The notes: generated by a model from the letters alone, not told the origin. Shown: positions 1 to 8,121, counted from the stretch's first letter. The stretch: DNA of 28,328 nucleotides from an uncultured Prevotella sp. (GCA_946999045.1 CAMQBR010000021.1:1-28328); one strand, 5' to 3'. Numbers and translations: made by a program.

Positions 1-10
1 TGGCAATTAC

Positions 11-279
11 ATAGGGGCAAGCCCCTATGCTATATTATGTCGCCCTTTCAGGGCTCATGGCACAAATAAGCCCTGTAGTGGTGATATATAATTTGTGATG
101 AACCCTGTAAGGGCGACATGGTATAGGTTAAGCCCTGTAAGGGCGATATAATATAGGATAGGGGCTTGCCCCTATCTAAAAGAGCTACCCTCCTCCGCCC
201 TGAGCCCTGTAAGGGCGACATAATTATAATGGTGCGCCATGGAAAATTTGCTTCATTATTAGTAGCCCCTTACAGGCTA
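11..279. repeat. REP/BIME-like palindromic repeat cluster
   Basis: A 19-base unit, AGCCCTGTAAGGGCGACAT or close variants, recurs in forward orientation at 69-87 (degenerate), 101-119, 131-149 and 203-221, in reverse at 37-55, and as a decayed reverse copy around 262-279. Its core GCCCT-GTA-AGGGC is a small palindrome. Two further perfect hairpins, ATAGGGGC-AA-GCCCCTAT (11-28) and ATAGGGGC-TT-GCCCCTAT (158-175), frame the middle of the cluster. Three forward units start 30-32 bases apart. Such mixed-orientation short palindromes fit REP/BIME elements, which in many bacteria are moved by IS200-like (RAYT) transposases; no such gene is in the window. From 280 to 436 I see no gene, only a weak inverted pair ACACCT (338-343) / AGGTGT (361-366). 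Confidence 0.75.
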
Positions 280-436
280 ATTCATTTTCTCATTTTCAAA
301 TGGTTACGTTAGAATTAATGACGTATTGACATATAACACACCTCATGCAATCTAATTATTAGGTGTAATAAGGGGTCATTTGGATAAAATAATTCAGCAG
401 ACACGAAACAACTTGGCGTTAAGCCAATGTATGCGC

Positions 437-1195
437 TTACAGATAATCATAAAGCCCAAAGTAATTGGGGGGACAATCAAGAAAACTATATAGTACACCA
501 TTTCCCTTTAATTGTTGAGGTGAGCCCATTTGTAAGCAAGGCTGGTGGCGAGAAAGCAACCATAACTGATCGGCAAATAAAACAGCTAAGTGGATATCGT
601 GGGTAGACAACAAGATAGATTTGTGATATTGATGCGCCATATGAGACAATAGCTGCATTGTTTCCGCCTTACTTTTGAAATCTAAAAATGCCGTTGGCTC
701 ATCCAATAAGATGATAGAAGTTTGTTGAGCCATAGCTTTAGCCAGCATTGTCTTCTGTCGTTCGCCATCACTCAACGTATGTATCTTTTGCTGCGACAAA
801 GATGTAAGGCCCATCATCTCTATACACTGTTGCACTATCTTGTGGTCGCTATCCGACAGGCGTCCCCAAAAATTAGTATAAGGCATTCGCCCCATAGCTA
901 CCACTTCGTTAACCGTCAGATTTCTGGCATCTATCTTATCAGTTAAAACAACACTCTGTTTTTGGCTCAGTTCCTTTTGAGAAATGTTACAAAGAGAGGC
1001 ATTTCCTATTCTCACATCACCCGACAGTATAGGCTGAAAGCCAGCCAAAGTTCTCAACAAAGTAGATTTTCCCACGCCATTGCTTCCCAACAAGCATGTA
1101 AGCGATGAGTTGTTGAGCTGAGCATTAAGGTTAGAAGCCACACAATGATGACTATAACCTATAGATAAATTGATGAGTTGAATACCATACATCAT
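437..1195 (-). CDS. ABC transporter ATP-binding protein, FecE/BtuD-like
   Basis: ATP-hydrolysing subunit of an ABC importer, most like the iron-complex/cobalamin (FecE, BtuD) group. In the 252-residue product the Walker A motif GSNGVGKS is at 37-44, the Q-loop near Q80, the signature LSDGERQ at 141-147, Walker B IILLDEP at 161-167 and the switch His in STHD at 199. Length is normal for the family. The reading frame stays open upstream to 1318, but that extension would run through the topA promoter and has no ABC character, so I start at the ATG ending at 1195 (a second ATG follows directly at 1192). No permease or binding-protein gene is adjacent: downstream lies the repeat cluster and upstream is divergent topA. 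The substrate is therefore unknown, with iron chelate or corrinoid a family-based guess. Confidence 0.85.
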   Translation of the reverse strand: MMYGIQLINLSIGYSHHCVASNLNAQLNNSSLTCLLGSNGVGKSTLLRTLAGFQPILSGDVRIGNASLCNISQKELSQKQSVVLTDKIDARNLTVNEVVAMGRMPYTNFWGRLSDSDHKIVQQCIEMMGLTSLSQQKIHTLSDGERQKTMLAKAMAQQTSIILLDEPTAFLDFKSKAETMQLLSHMAHQYHKSILLSTHDIHLAVLFADQLWLLSRHQPCLQMGSPQQLKGNGVLYSFLDCPPNYFGLYDYL

Positions 1196-1199
1196 AACA

Positions 1200-1207
1200 C
1201 AAAGGTA
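1200..1207 (-). promoter_or_regulatory. Bacteroidota -7 box, ABC ATPase gene
   Basis: On the minus strand the sequence reads TACCTTTG, matching TAnnTTTG. It ends only five bases before the first ATG, so transcription would begin at or next to the start codon. No TTTG -33 box is seen at 19-21 bases. Confidence 0.35.
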
Positions 1208-1291
1208 ATGTAAATTAAGCAAACACGTCTTAAAAACCTTAAAAAGGAACGATTTTTCTCTATATATAATAGGTAAAACGAAAGTTTTGCT

Positions 1292-1299
1292 TACTTTTG
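1292..1299 (+). promoter_or_regulatory. Bacteroidota -7 box upstream of topA
   Basis: TACTTTTG matches TAnnTTTG and would place the transcript start near 1305, about 25 bases before the topA ATG. A matching -33 TTTG at the usual spacing is not present. Confidence 0.45.
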
Positions 1300-1328
1300 C
1301 GAGCAAACAATTATACATTCAGTAAGTA

Positions 1329-3659
1329 ATGCAAGAAAATTTAGTAATTGTAGAGAGCCCAGCAAAAGCTAAAACCATAGAAAAGTTTTTGGGCGAAGAC
1401 TATAAGGTGATGTCCTCGTACGGACATATCCGTGATTTGAAAAAAAAAGAGCTGAGCATTGACAATGATACGTTACAGCCAAAATATGAAATCCCTGAGG
1501 AAAAGCGTAAACTGGTAAGCGAACTAAAGAAAAACGCCAAGGAAGCTAAGAAAATTTGGTTAGCTTCCGATGAAGACCGTGAGGGAGAGGCTATATCGTG
1601 GCATCTGTGTGAGGTACTCGGATTAGACGAAGAGAAAACAAGTCGTATAGTTTTCCATGAAATAACCAAGCCAGCTATCTTAGATGCCATAAGAAATCCA
1701 CGCCATCTTAACATGAATTTGGTAAATGCACAACAAGCTCGGCGTGTACTCGACCGTTTGGTAGGTTTTAGCTTGTCGCCTGTATTGTGGCGTAAAGTAA
1801 AGCCTGCCCTTTCTGCAGGACGTGTACAGAGCGTGGCAGTACGCCTAATAGTAGAACGCGAACGAGAGATACAAGCATTTAAGAGTGAACCTTATTATCG
1901 CATTAACGCTATATTTGCCATAGAAAACGCTGACGGAACATCAGAAGTAAAAGCCGAATTAGACAAACGCTTTAAGAAACATGAAGAGGCCATTGCTTTC
2001 TTAGAGAAGTGCAAAAAGGCACATTTTTCCGTTGAAAGCATTTCACGCAAGCCCTTAAAGCGTACCCCTGCTCCACCCTTTACAACTTCTACCTTGCAAC
2101 AAGAGGCCGCACGTAAGTTAGGTTTTACAGTAGGACAAACCATGATGATAGCACAATATCTGTACGAAAGCGGACTTATCACCTATATGCGTACTGATAG
2201 TGTTAACCTGTCGCAGTTGGCTATCAATACCAGCAAGGACGAAATTATCAAGGCTTACGGTAAGGAATACAGCAAGCCTCGCAATTATCATACACAGTCA
2301 AAAGGAGCACAAGAGGCTCACGAGGCTATTCGTCCTACCAATATGAGCAAGCACGAGATAGAAGGAACCACACAAGAACGCAGATTGTACGACCTTATCT
2401 GGAAGCGTACGGCAGCTTGCCAGATGGCAGATGCACAGTTAGAGAAAACCACTGTTAACATCAATATCAGTGGCAAAACGGAACAATTTGTTGCTAACGT
2501 AGAAGTTGTAACATTCGATGGCTTTATCAAGGCCTATCGAGAATCAACTGATGAGGATGAAACATCTACAGAAGATACATTACTTACTCTTCCTGCATTA
2601 AAAGAAGGCGATCAATTAATTCGACATGAAATTAGTTCTACCGAACGCTATTCACAAGGCCCTATCCGTTACACAGAAGCCAGTTTGGTTAAGAAATTGG
2701 AAGAACTGGGTATTGGGCGCCCTTCTACTTACGCACCAACAATTAGTACTATACAGCAACGTCAGTATGTACAAAAAGGTGATAAGAAAGGCAGCGAGCG
2801 TACCTACATTATCGACACCTTAAAAGATAACGAAATAACGACAAAAGAAAAAAAAGAAATTATAGGAAATGAAAAGGGAAAATTGTTACCAACAGATATT
2901 GGAGTAGTGGTAAATGACTTTTTGATAGAGAACTTCCCTGAGATATTAGACTATAACTTTACAGCGAATGTAGAAGAGAAATTCGACCAGATAGCTGCTG
3001 GGAAGGCCGATTGGACTGAGATGATGCAGAAATTCTACAAGAAGTTTGAACCTATTGTAGACAAGGTAAAAAATGCACGAAGTGAACGCAAGGCTGGCGA
3101 ACGCCAGTTGGGTAACGACCCCAAGACAAACAAGCCTGTATTTGTAAAGATAGGAAGGTTTGGGCCAGTGGTGCAGATTGGTTCGGCTGACGATAAAGAG
3201 AAGCCTCGTTTCTCGCAGTTGCCTGCCAACAAGAGTATGCAAGACATTACTTTAGAAGAGGCTTTAGAACTGTTTAAGCTACCTCGTACCGTGGGACAGT
3301 TTGAAGGAACTAATGTTGTGATTGGTGCTGGTCGCTTCGGTCCTTACGTTTTACATGATAAAAAGTATGTATCATTACCCAAAACAGAAGACCCTTTACA
3401 GGTAACTTTAGATACGGCAATAGAGCTGATAGAACAAAAGCGTCAGCAAGAAAAAGAACGTCATATCAAAACCTTTGATGAGGATGAGAAAATGGAAGTA
3501 CTCAATGGTAGATATGGACCTTACATTGCTTACAATGGCAAAAACTATCGCTTACCAAAGGCTGTACATGAAAAGGCTGCCGAACTAACCTACGAGGAGT
3601 GCATGGAGATTATAAAAAATGCACCCACAAAGAAAACAAGTCGCATAAAAAAAACATAA
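1329..3659 (+). CDS. topA: DNA topoisomerase I (type IA)
   Basis: Relaxes negative supercoils by transient single-strand breakage through a 5'-phosphotyrosine. The 776-residue product opens with the TOPRIM domain (VIVESPAKAKT at 6-16, with catalytic Glu9, SSYGHIRD near 29-36, and the DEDREGEA metal motif near residue 85). The catalytic tyrosine is Tyr286 in TYMRTDS. The C-terminal third contains topoisomerase C-terminal repeats ending in R-(F/Y)-G-P-(V/Y) cores (GRFGPVV, GRFGPYV, GRYGPYI) instead of the cysteine-bearing zinc ribbons of the E. coli enzyme. The product ends in a Lys/Arg-rich tail (KKTSRIKKT). aroK begins 14 bases after the stop, so the two are probably co-transcribed. Family assignment is essentially certain. 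Confidence 0.97.
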   Translation: MQENLVIVESPAKAKTIEKFLGEDYKVMSSYGHIRDLKKKELSIDNDTLQPKYEIPEEKRKLVSELKKNAKEAKKIWLASDEDREGEAISWHLCEVLGLDEEKTSRIVFHEITKPAILDAIRNPRHLNMNLVNAQQARRVLDRLVGFSLSPVLWRKVKPALSAGRVQSVAVRLIVEREREIQAFKSEPYYRINAIFAIENADGTSEVKAELDKRFKKHEEAIAFLEKCKKAHFSVESISRKPLKRTPAPPFTTSTLQQEAARKLGFTVGQTMMIAQYLYESGLITYMRTDSVNLSQLAINTSKDEIIKAYGKEYSKPRNYHTQSKGAQEAHEAIRPTNMSKHEIEGTTQERRLYDLIWKRTAACQMADAQLEKTTVNINISGKTEQFVANVEVVTFDGFIKAYRESTDEDETSTEDTLLTLPALKEGDQLIRHEISSTERYSQGPIRYTEASLVKKLEELGIGRPSTYAPTISTIQQRQYVQKGDKKGSERTYIIDTLKDNEITTKEKKEIIGNEKGKLLPTDIGVVVNDFLIENFPEILDYNFTANVEEKFDQIAAGKADWTEMMQKFYKKFEPIVDKVKNARSERKAGERQLGNDPKTNKPVFVKIGRFGPVVQIGSADDKEKPRFSQLPANKSMQDITLEEALELFKLPRTVGQFEGTNVVIGAGRFGPYVLHDKKYVSLPKTEDPLQVTLDTAIELIEQKRQQEKERHIKTFDEDEKMEVLNGRYGPYIAYNGKNYRLPKAVHEKAAELTYEECMEIIKNAPTKKTSRIKKT

Positions 3660-3673
3660 TCTTCATAGTACAA

Positions 3674-4195
3674 GTGAAGCGAATTATCATTATTGGATAT
3701 ATGGGGGCAGGCAAAACTACACTTGGTAAAGTGTTGGCCAAAGAGATAGGTTTACCCTTTTATGACCTTGACTCATACATTGAAAACAGAATGCATAAAA
3801 CGGTTCAGCAATTATTTGATGAACGAGGAGAGGACGCATTTAGAAAGATAGAATATGCGATGTTACATGAAGTGGCAGAATTTGAAAACGTTATTATTAG
3901 TTGCGGAGGGGGAACTCCTTGTTTCTTTGATAATATGGACTACCTTAATCAGCAGGGAGAAACCATTTATCTCAAGGCAGAACCTAATGTTATATATAGG
4001 CATCTGAATATGGATAAAACTGTTCGCCCCTTGCTCCTTCATAAGACTCCGAATGAGGTAAAAGCCTTTATTATAAAGCAATTATACAAACGTGAGGTGT
4101 TTTACAAAAAGGCAAAACATACGCTGAATGTAACGCTATTAGATACAAAAGAAAAAATAAACTTAGCAGTAGAACAATTAAAAACAATCATTTAA
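3674..4195 (+). CDS. aroK: shikimate kinase
   Basis: Phosphorylates the 3-hydroxyl of shikimate with ATP in the chorismate pathway, in the cytoplasm. The frame opens earlier inside topA, but homology to the family begins at the GTG at 3674, giving 173 residues, the normal size. From this start: P-loop GYMGAGKTT at 8-16, the substrate-binding DLDSYIE (Asp31, Asp33), Arg57 in FRKIE, the GGG turn at 78-80 in ISCGGGTP, and the lid arginine in VRPLL (Arg118). The later Arg in YKREVFY fits the adenine-binding loop. It follows topA at 14 bases; speA lies 213 bases downstream. The GTG start is an inference from protein alignment; no ribosome-binding site is obvious. Confidence 0.92.
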   Translation: MKRIIIIGYMGAGKTTLGKVLAKEIGLPFYDLDSYIENRMHKTVQQLFDERGEDAFRKIEYAMLHEVAEFENVIISCGGGTPCFFDNMDYLNQQGETIYLKAEPNVIYRHLNMDKTVRPLLLHKTPNEVKAFIIKQLYKREVFYKKAKHTLNVTLLDTKEKINLAVEQLKTII

Positions 4196-4236
4196 CAGGC
4201 TATATGGAAAGCTGGGGAGTTTAAGAGAGATAAGCA

Positions 4237-4366
4237 AGGTGTTATTGGGTGTTAGCAGAAGTTAATAGACATTAGTTTTGCTATTTGGCAAAATATTGTA
4301 AGCAGATAATCATTTGTCCGCTAACTCCTGTTAAAAATTCCAATAGCTCCCATTAAATCCCAATAG
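4237..4366. repeat. inverted pair of degenerate ~10-11 bp tandem repeats
   Basis: In 4320-4366 the + strand shows drifting units such as CTAACTCCTGT, ATAGCTCCCAT and TAAATCCCAAT with a period of about 11. In 4237-4272 the same theme appears on the minus strand (TAACTTCTGC, TAACACCCAA). The arms contain exact inverted pairs: TATTGGG (4243-4249) with CCCAATA (4359-4365) and GTTAGC (4251-4256) with GCTAAC (4320-4325). The structure occupies most of the aroK-speA gap. Confidence 0.5.
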
Positions 4367-4408
4367 TATATCCCCTAAAATATTCCGCCTTGATACATAA
4401 GCGAAACA

Positions 4409-6301
4409 ATGAAGAAGTGGACAATAGAAGATTCTAAAGAACTATATAACATTAATGGTTGGGGAGTGTCGTATTTTGGTATCAACGAAAAGGGTAATGC
4501 GTACGTTACACCATGTAAGGATAACACCCAAATAGACCTGAGAGATGTGATGGACGAACTTACTTTGCGCGATGTAAGCGCACCAGTGTTGTTGCGTTTC
4601 CCTGACATTCTGGATAATCGTATTGAGAAAACTGCCAGTTGTTTTGAACAGGCTTCCAAGGAATATGATTATAAAGGAGAAAACTTTATTATATACCCTA
4701 TCAAAGTAAACCAAATGCAACCTGTGGTTGAGGAGATTATATCGCACGGACAAAAGTTTAATCTCGGATTGGAAGCAGGTAGTAAACCAGAGCTACATGC
4801 TGTGATAGCTGTGCAATGTCAAAGCGACTCCTTGATTATCTGCAATGGATATAAAGACCAAAGCTACATAGAACTGGCATTGTTGGCTCAAAAGATGGGT
4901 AAGCGAATCTTTATTGTTGTTGAAAAACTTAATGAACTTGACATTATAGCCAAGGCTGCTAAAAAGATAGGAGTACGCCCTAATATTGGTATCCGTATCA
5001 AGTTAGCTTCGTCTGGTTCTGGTAAATGGGAAGAGAGCGGAGGCGATGCTTCTAAGTTTGGGCTAAACTCTTCTGAGCTTTTGGTGGCATTGAAGATGCT
5101 TGAAGAGAAAGGGCTTAAAGATTGCGTGCACCTAATACACTTCCATATAGGTTCTCAGATAACCAAAATACGCCGTATACAAACAGCCTTACGCGAGGCT
5201 GCTCAATATTATATCAATCTGCATAAAATGGGATATAATGTAACGTTCGTTGATTGTGGTGGTGGACTGGGGGTTGATTACGATGGTACTCGCTCATCGA
5301 ATAGCGAGAGCTCGGTTAACTATTCTATTCAGGAGTATGTAAACGATTGTGTTTATACCTTTGTTGAGGCTGCTGATAAAAATGCTATTGCACATCCTAA
5401 TATCATTACAGAAAGTGGGCGTTCATTGTCGGCTCATCACTCTGTACTGGTTATTGATGTACTTGAAACGGCAAGTGTTCCACAAATGCCAGAGGAGTTT
5501 GAGCCTTCGGAGAATGATCATCAGTTGGTAAAAGACCTGTATGAGATATGGGATAACCTTACACCGCGCAATATGTTGGAAGACTGGCACGATGCAGAAC
5601 AGATACGTGATGAGGCATTAGACTTATTCTCGCATGGCATTGTTGACTTGCAAACTCGGGCGGAGATAGAGAGTATGTACTGGAGTGTGTGCCATGAAAT
5701 CAATATCTTGACAAAATCATTAAAGCATATTCCTGAAGAATTGCGCAACTTAGACAAACTTTTGGCAGATAAATATTTCTGTAACTTTTCACTTTTCCAA
5801 TCACTGCCTGATAGTTGGGCTATTGATCAGTTATTCCCTATTATGCCCATACAGCGACTCAACGAGCAACCTAAACGTAATGCAACCTTGCAGGATATTA
5901 CTTGCGACAGCGATGGAAAAATAACAAACTTTGTCACAAGTCGCAACATCTCGCACGTATTGCCCATACATTCCTTGAAAAAAAACGAACCTTATTACTT
6001 AGGTGTATTCCTTGCTGGAGCTTATCAGGAAATATTAGGCGACTTGCATAATCTATTTGGAGACACCAATGCCGTACATATATCGGTGAAGAATGGCAAA
6101 TATCATATTGACCAGATATTTGATGGTGAAACAGTTGCCGATGTATTAGATTATGTTCAGTACAATCCCAAAAAGTTGGTTCGCCAGTTGGAAACTTGGG
6201 TTTCTAAGAGTGTGAAGTTAGGAAAAATATCTTTAGAAGAAGGGAAAGAGTTTTTAGAGAACTATCGTTCAGGACTTTATGGGTATACTTATTTAGAGTA
6301 G
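4409..6301 (+). CDS. speA: biosynthetic arginine decarboxylase (PLP-dependent)
   Basis: Converts arginine to agmatine and CO2, the first step of the agmatine route to putrescine. The 630-residue length matches SpeA. The alanine-racemase-like barrel carries the PLP lysine Lys99 in YPIKVNQ, with the glycine-rich phosphate-binding segment VDCGGGLGVDYDG around residues 284-296 and the IRIKL and FHIGSQ motifs before it. The C-terminal beta domain includes the FSLFQSLPD, DITCDSDG and GAYQEILGDLHNLFGD segments expected of this family. It is 213 bases downstream of aroK and separated from it by inverted degenerate repeats, so it may have its own promoter. The order topA-aroK-speA recurs in Bacteroidales as far as I recall. 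High certainty. Confidence 0.96.
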   Translation: MKKWTIEDSKELYNINGWGVSYFGINEKGNAYVTPCKDNTQIDLRDVMDELTLRDVSAPVLLRFPDILDNRIEKTASCFEQASKEYDYKGENFIIYPIKVNQMQPVVEEIISHGQKFNLGLEAGSKPELHAVIAVQCQSDSLIICNGYKDQSYIELALLAQKMGKRIFIVVEKLNELDIIAKAAKKIGVRPNIGIRIKLASSGSGKWEESGGDASKFGLNSSELLVALKMLEEKGLKDCVHLIHFHIGSQITKIRRIQTALREAAQYYINLHKMGYNVTFVDCGGGLGVDYDGTRSSNSESSVNYSIQEYVNDCVYTFVEAADKNAIAHPNIITESGRSLSAHHSVLVIDVLETASVPQMPEEFEPSENDHQLVKDLYEIWDNLTPRNMLEDWHDAEQIRDEALDLFSHGIVDLQTRAEIESMYWSVCHEINILTKSLKHIPEELRNLDKLLADKYFCNFSLFQSLPDSWAIDQLFPIMPIQRLNEQPKRNATLQDITCDSDGKITNFVTSRNISHVLPIHSLKKNEPYYLGVFLAGAYQEILGDLHNLFGDTNAVHISVKNGKYHIDQIFDGETVADVLDYVQYNPKKLVRQLETWVSKSVKLGKISLEEGKEFLENYRSGLYGYTYLE

Positions 6302-6512
6302 AAGGCTTCGCCCCCTCAATAGGAAAGGTGAAATAACTTGCAGAGGAAAGTTGATAATTGGACTATTGTTCTCTTCAGTAAAAAGTTTGATAGCTAAAAA
6401 CTCATTATAAAATATAATATTTAAAGCTCAAAGTTCAAGATAAAACAAATGTTAAATTTCGTTTTTCTTGTAACTTTCTTATAATACAATCGTCATTTAT
6501 ACAGAGACAGAG

Positions 6513-7025
6513 ATGAAGAATATCAGTTTTCGCAATGATATCTTACCGCTTAAGAACGTGCTGTATCGGCTCGCTTTGCGCATCACGATGAGTCGTGAGG
6601 AGGCAGAAGATATTGTGCAAGATACACTGATAAAGGTTTGGGACAAGCGTGATAGCTGGGAAGGAATAGATTCTATTGAAGCTTTCAGCATCACCATTTG
6701 CAGGAATTTGGCTCTTGATCGTATCAAGAAACATGATAACCTCAACGATTCGATAGACGAAACCCAGACAGATAGTATTGATCATTCATCCAATCCATTT
6801 GAACGTACTCTGCAAAGAGATAGAGTGGAATTGGTGAAAAATCTTGTTGACACCCTTCCCGAGAAACAAAAATGCTGCATGCAGCTACGTGATTTTGAAG
6901 GAAAAGCCTATAAAGAAATTGCCGAGGTACTGGGCATTAGTGAAGAACAAGTAAAGGTAAACATCTTCAGAGCCAGACAAACGGTAAAGGAAAGGTTTAT
7001 AAAGTACGATAGTTATGGATTATAA
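6513..7025 (+). CDS. ECF-type RNA polymerase sigma factor
   Basis: A 170-residue sigma-70 family protein directing RNA polymerase to a small regulon. Region 2 spans about residues 10-75 (LYRLALRITMSREEAEDIVQDTLIKVWDK carries the core-binding and -10 contacts) and region 4 about 108-162, with a helix-turn-helix in YKEIAEVLGISEEQVKVNIFRAR. There is no region 1.1 or region 3, which places it in the extracytoplasmic-function group. The ATG at 6513 follows a purine-rich stretch AGAGACAGAG. The last 11 bases overlap the next gene, a membrane protein that is a plausible anti-sigma partner. The stimulus and regulon cannot be read from the sequence. Confidence 0.93.
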   Translation: MKNISFRNDILPLKNVLYRLALRITMSREEAEDIVQDTLIKVWDKRDSWEGIDSIEAFSITICRNLALDRIKKHDNLNDSIDETQTDSIDHSSNPFERTLQRDRVELVKNLVDTLPEKQKCCMQLRDFEGKAYKEIAEVLGISEEQVKVNIFRARQTVKERFIKYDSYGL

Positions 7026-7503
7026 ATACATACAACAACTCTTAGAACGCTATTGGCTTTGCAAGACTACGCTCGAAGAAGAAAACATTCTTCGCACATT
7101 CTTTAGTCAGAAAGACGTGCCAGCCGAACTGCAAAAGTATCGTGCTTTGTTTGTATATGAGCTAGAAGAAGTTGCTCAACAAACATTAGGCGATGACTTT
7201 GATGAGAAGATTTTGTCCATGATTGGTGAACCTGAAAAGGTAAAAGCACGCAAAGTTAAGCTAACACAACGCTTAATGCCGTTATTCAAAGCAGCAGCTG
7301 TAGTGGCCATCATCTTAACATTAAGTAATGCGTTGCAAGTTTCTTTTGGTACAGATAATAGTGAAATGGGAACCAATATCAATGCTACAGAGCAAATACA
7401 TCAAGGCTCTTCGGTAGCAATTGGAGACTCTGCTAATATGGATTCGATGAAGCAAAGTAGTATTTTGCCTTCTGACATACAGTCTTCTCCCATTCTTAAA
7501 TAA
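7015..7503 (+). CDS. single-pass membrane protein, probable anti-sigma factor
   Basis: A 162-residue protein with a charged N-terminal part (1-88), one hydrophobic segment at about 89-107 (LFKAAAVVAIILTLSNAL), and a polar, Ser/Asn-rich tail of some 55 residues that would face the periplasm. No recognisable catalytic motif. Its ATG lies inside the sigma gene (11-base overlap, different frame), so translation is likely coupled. An N-in single-pass protein partnered with an ECF sigma factor is the classic arrangement of an anti-sigma factor. The N-terminal region does not show a zinc-binding HxxxCxxC motif, so it is not a ZAS-type anti-sigma. Function is inferred from context; related Bacteroidales proteins are usually left as hypothetical. 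Confidence 0.7.
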   Translation: MDYKYIQQLLERYWLCKTTLEEENILRTFFSQKDVPAELQKYRALFVYELEEVAQQTLGDDFDEKILSMIGEPEKVKARKVKLTQRLMPLFKAAAVVAIILTLSNALQVSFGTDNSEMGTNINATEQIHQGSSVAIGDSANMDSMKQSSILPSDIQSSPILK

Positions 7504-7610
7504 GATAATTTCTATGCTTTCTCAAATATAAATAATTTTTAGTAAAACAAAATCGAAACCTTAGGTTTCACAGTTTTCTCAAATTTTTCATACATACTAA
7601 TGTAAGAAAG

Positions 7611-7647
7611 AAACGCCACCTTAAGTTTTAGGTGGCGTTTTGCTTTA
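7611..7647 (+). terminator. terminator after the sigma/anti-sigma pair
   Basis: Perfect 11-bp stem AAACGCCACCT (7611-7621) / AGGTGGCGTTT (7630-7640) with an 8-base loop, followed by TGCTTTATT. A smaller 6-bp hairpin GAAACC-TTA-GGTTTC sits just upstream at 7555-7569. Confidence 0.8.
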
Positions 7648-7709
7648 TTAAAATATCTCTCGCAAATTACGGTAAACATCCAACGTAAGCATCCTACATT
7701 AGCTGCGCC

Positions 7710-7740
7710 TTTGCTGGATTTTCCTGCTTTACTATCTTTG
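7710..7740 (+). promoter_or_regulatory. Bacteroidota-type promoter with no large gene downstream
   Basis: TTTG at 7710-7713, a 19-base spacer and TATCTTTG at 7733-7740 match the TTTG-N19-TAnnTTTG pattern exactly. Transcription would start near 7746. The next gene on this strand is several kilobases away. Confidence 0.55.
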
Positions 7741-7741
7741 C

Positions 7742-7800
7742 CCGAAAAAACTTTATGTTTGTACTTAACAAAACAAATGTTTTTCGGTTTTATTGTACTC
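7742..7800 (+). ncRNA. candidate small transcript with end hairpin
   Basis: Directly after the promoter, CCGAAAAAAC (7742-7751) can pair with GTTTTTCGG near 7779-7787 (one bulge), followed by TTTTATTG. The hairpin plus U-rich tail could end a short RNA of 50-60 bases. It is not a known RNA family that I recognise; evidence is only promoter plus structure. Confidence 0.3.
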
Positions 7801-7859
7801 TTGTGGATATGCGTCAGGGTATTCTCCGCCTATCCCAATTGGTACGCAGCAATGCTTAA
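7755..7859 (+). CDS. possible small ORF (34 residues), unrecognised
   Basis: An ATG nine bases after the predicted transcript start opens a 34-codon frame (start MFVLNKTNVF, end SQLVRSNA, stop TAA at 7857-7859). It has no signal peptide, cysteine pattern or known motif and no ribosome-binding site. It overlaps the proposed hairpin RNA, so at most one reading may be right. It could also be chance or a decayed gene fragment. Confidence 0.15.
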   Translation: MFVLNKTNVFRFYCTLVDMRQGILRLSQLVRSNA

Positions 7860-7898
7860 TCTACATTCGCACACTTCGCACACATAGGTTCTAAGATA

Positions 7899-8100
7899 AA
7901 GGCTGGTTCTATAAAATACCACTATATATTTATATCTTGTTAGTAAATTTTATGAAATACGTTTTGTTTTCTTTTGTTTTTTTTATAGGAACAGACTACA
8001 CCTCAACTATTCAAACTATTTTGATTGTATTCAACTTACACTGTTGTTAGTTCAAAATGTAATTTCAAATCTATTAAAGCTAATTTATAGAGCCAGCCTT
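7899..8100 (+). mobile_element. MITE-like repeat, copy 1 (202 bp, complete)
   Basis: Starts AAGGCTGGTTCTATAAA and ends TTTATAGAGCCAGCCTT, a near-perfect terminal inverted repeat; ATA flanks both ends and could be a 3-bp target duplication. Interior words shared with other copies include TTATGAAATACGTTTTGTT, ATTCAAACTATTTTGATTG and TTCAAAATGTAA. This copy has no palindromic insert at the TTCAAAATGTAA site. It lies between the convergent anti-sigma and glutaminyl cyclase genes and contains no usable reading frame. Confidence 0.75.
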
Positions 8101-8121
8101 ATATGTTGAGCAAATAGATAA

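Noticed and set aside
69..149. Near-regular 30-32 base spacing of three repeats, as in a CRISPR array
   Set aside because: Units are only 19 bases with 11-13 base gaps, occur also in reverse orientation, vary in sequence, and no cas genes are present.
1196..1318. Longer N-terminus for the ABC ATPase
   Set aside because: The extension lacks family similarity and would overlap the topA promoter region; the ATG pair at 1195/1192 gives the expected start.
3599..3673. Longer N-terminus for shikimate kinase inside topA
   Set aside because: The extra 25 residues are the out-of-frame reading of the topA C-terminus; the P-loop sits at the family position only when counting from 3674.
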